Source: Lutraria lutraria (Eukaryota > Mollusca > Bivalvia > Venerida > Mactridae). From it: DNA of 64,000 nt. Numbering within the stretch: the stretch's first letter is position 1; each line of letters starts with the position of its first letter. The stretch covers positions 36,191,380-36,255,379 of the forward strand of contig OZ026835.1 of the NCBI GenBank assembly GCA_964023205.1, given 5' to 3'. This document shows positions 63,581-64,000 of the stretch, one piece after another. The position numbers and the translations under genes are program-made. Below the pieces are notes generated by a model. It had not been told where the DNA came from. It ran no database searches and saw nothing but the letters and a program-made list of their open reading frames with translations.

Positions 63581-64000
63581 GTAAGTATGAGTCATCTTCT
63601 TGTTGAATTTTTTACTGAACCATATTAGAATATCAAATGACTGTTAACAAGAACAACTATAACAAAACGTTATAGTTAGACGAATTACAAGAAGCATTGG
63701 TATAAGTTTTTTGTATGAAGCTGCTTTTTTCATGAAGGATATTGACCATCTACTTTATTCATTCCTCCATTATAGAGAGTATAACATATTTACAAGTTAT
63801 AGATAATACACATATTTTGACAATCATGAGTATTTGACAAATGAATACATTCATGTATATAGTTCATATGTACATGGTATTACCATACCATACATCAATG
63901 GAATAAAGTACACCCTAAATACTACCATTTCCACCATAGTCTGATATGATTGTATCGATGCCTTACACCGGGCACGATAAGGATCCAGGAAAAATTATTT

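Overview
The window is eukaryotic nuclear DNA, AT-rich and intron-rich, almost certainly from a mollusc and most likely a bivalve. All five protein-coding genes resemble animal orthologues. The non-coding DNA carries repeats typical of bivalve genomes: tRNA-headed SINEs, short palindromic MITEs, a 'gggccaagatggccc...' repeat with internal ~150-200 bp units, and frequent 'tacatgta' microrepeats. None of the genes is a single open reading frame. I rebuilt each from splice signals, intron phase and protein similarity. Statements about human orthologues come from memory, not from a search.

Layout. (1) 33-5003, minus: 5' end of SRRM1 (PWI-domain splicing co-activator), four exons, running off the left edge. 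(2) 6362-11904, plus: MEAF6 (NuA4/MOZ acetyltransferase complex subunit), divergent from SRRM1. Its conserved core exon is not visible and probably lies in a 200-base assembly gap (8004-8203). (3) 11905-20268: repeat-filled intergenic DNA. (4) 20269-39072, plus: a complete phenylalanine 4-hydroxylase (PAH) gene with 12 coding exons and a predicted 461-residue protein. Introns 1 and 2 hold three tandem-repeat systems. (5) 42418-47505, minus: TMEM242, four exons, 166 residues, tail-to-tail with PAH. (6) 47873-63580, plus: the first four coding exons of a ZDHHC9/14/18-type palmitoyltransferase, probably ZDHHC14, running off the right edge. Its ATG is only 367 bp from that of TMEM242. From memory, TMEM242 and ZDHHC14 are also divergent neighbours in human 6q25, so this looks like an old conserved pair.

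The genes form no common pathway. SRRM1 and MEAF6 act in the nucleus (splicing, chromatin), PAH makes tyrosine in the cytosol, TMEM242 assists mitochondrial ATP synthase assembly, and ZDHHC14 palmitoylates proteins at Golgi/endomembranes.

The most unusual feature is just upstream of, and includes, the first codons of PAH exon 3. About 25 tandem copies of a ~36-bp unit reproduce the exon's 3' splice site together with its first codons (the family-conserved V-N-L-x-H-I). The last copy is the working exon start. This looks like a minisatellite grown from a functional intron-exon junction, giving a long row of possible decoy splice acceptors. Other points of interest: a 16-unit stretch of a 32-bp minisatellite present in the same variant order in both PAH intron 1 and intron 2; a MITE ending 24 bp before a MEAF6 exon; TTAA-flanked (piggyBac-like) non-autonomous elements; a hAT-like MITE with an 8-bp target duplication; and a 3.3-kb TA-flanked inverted-repeat element in the last ZDHHC14 intron.
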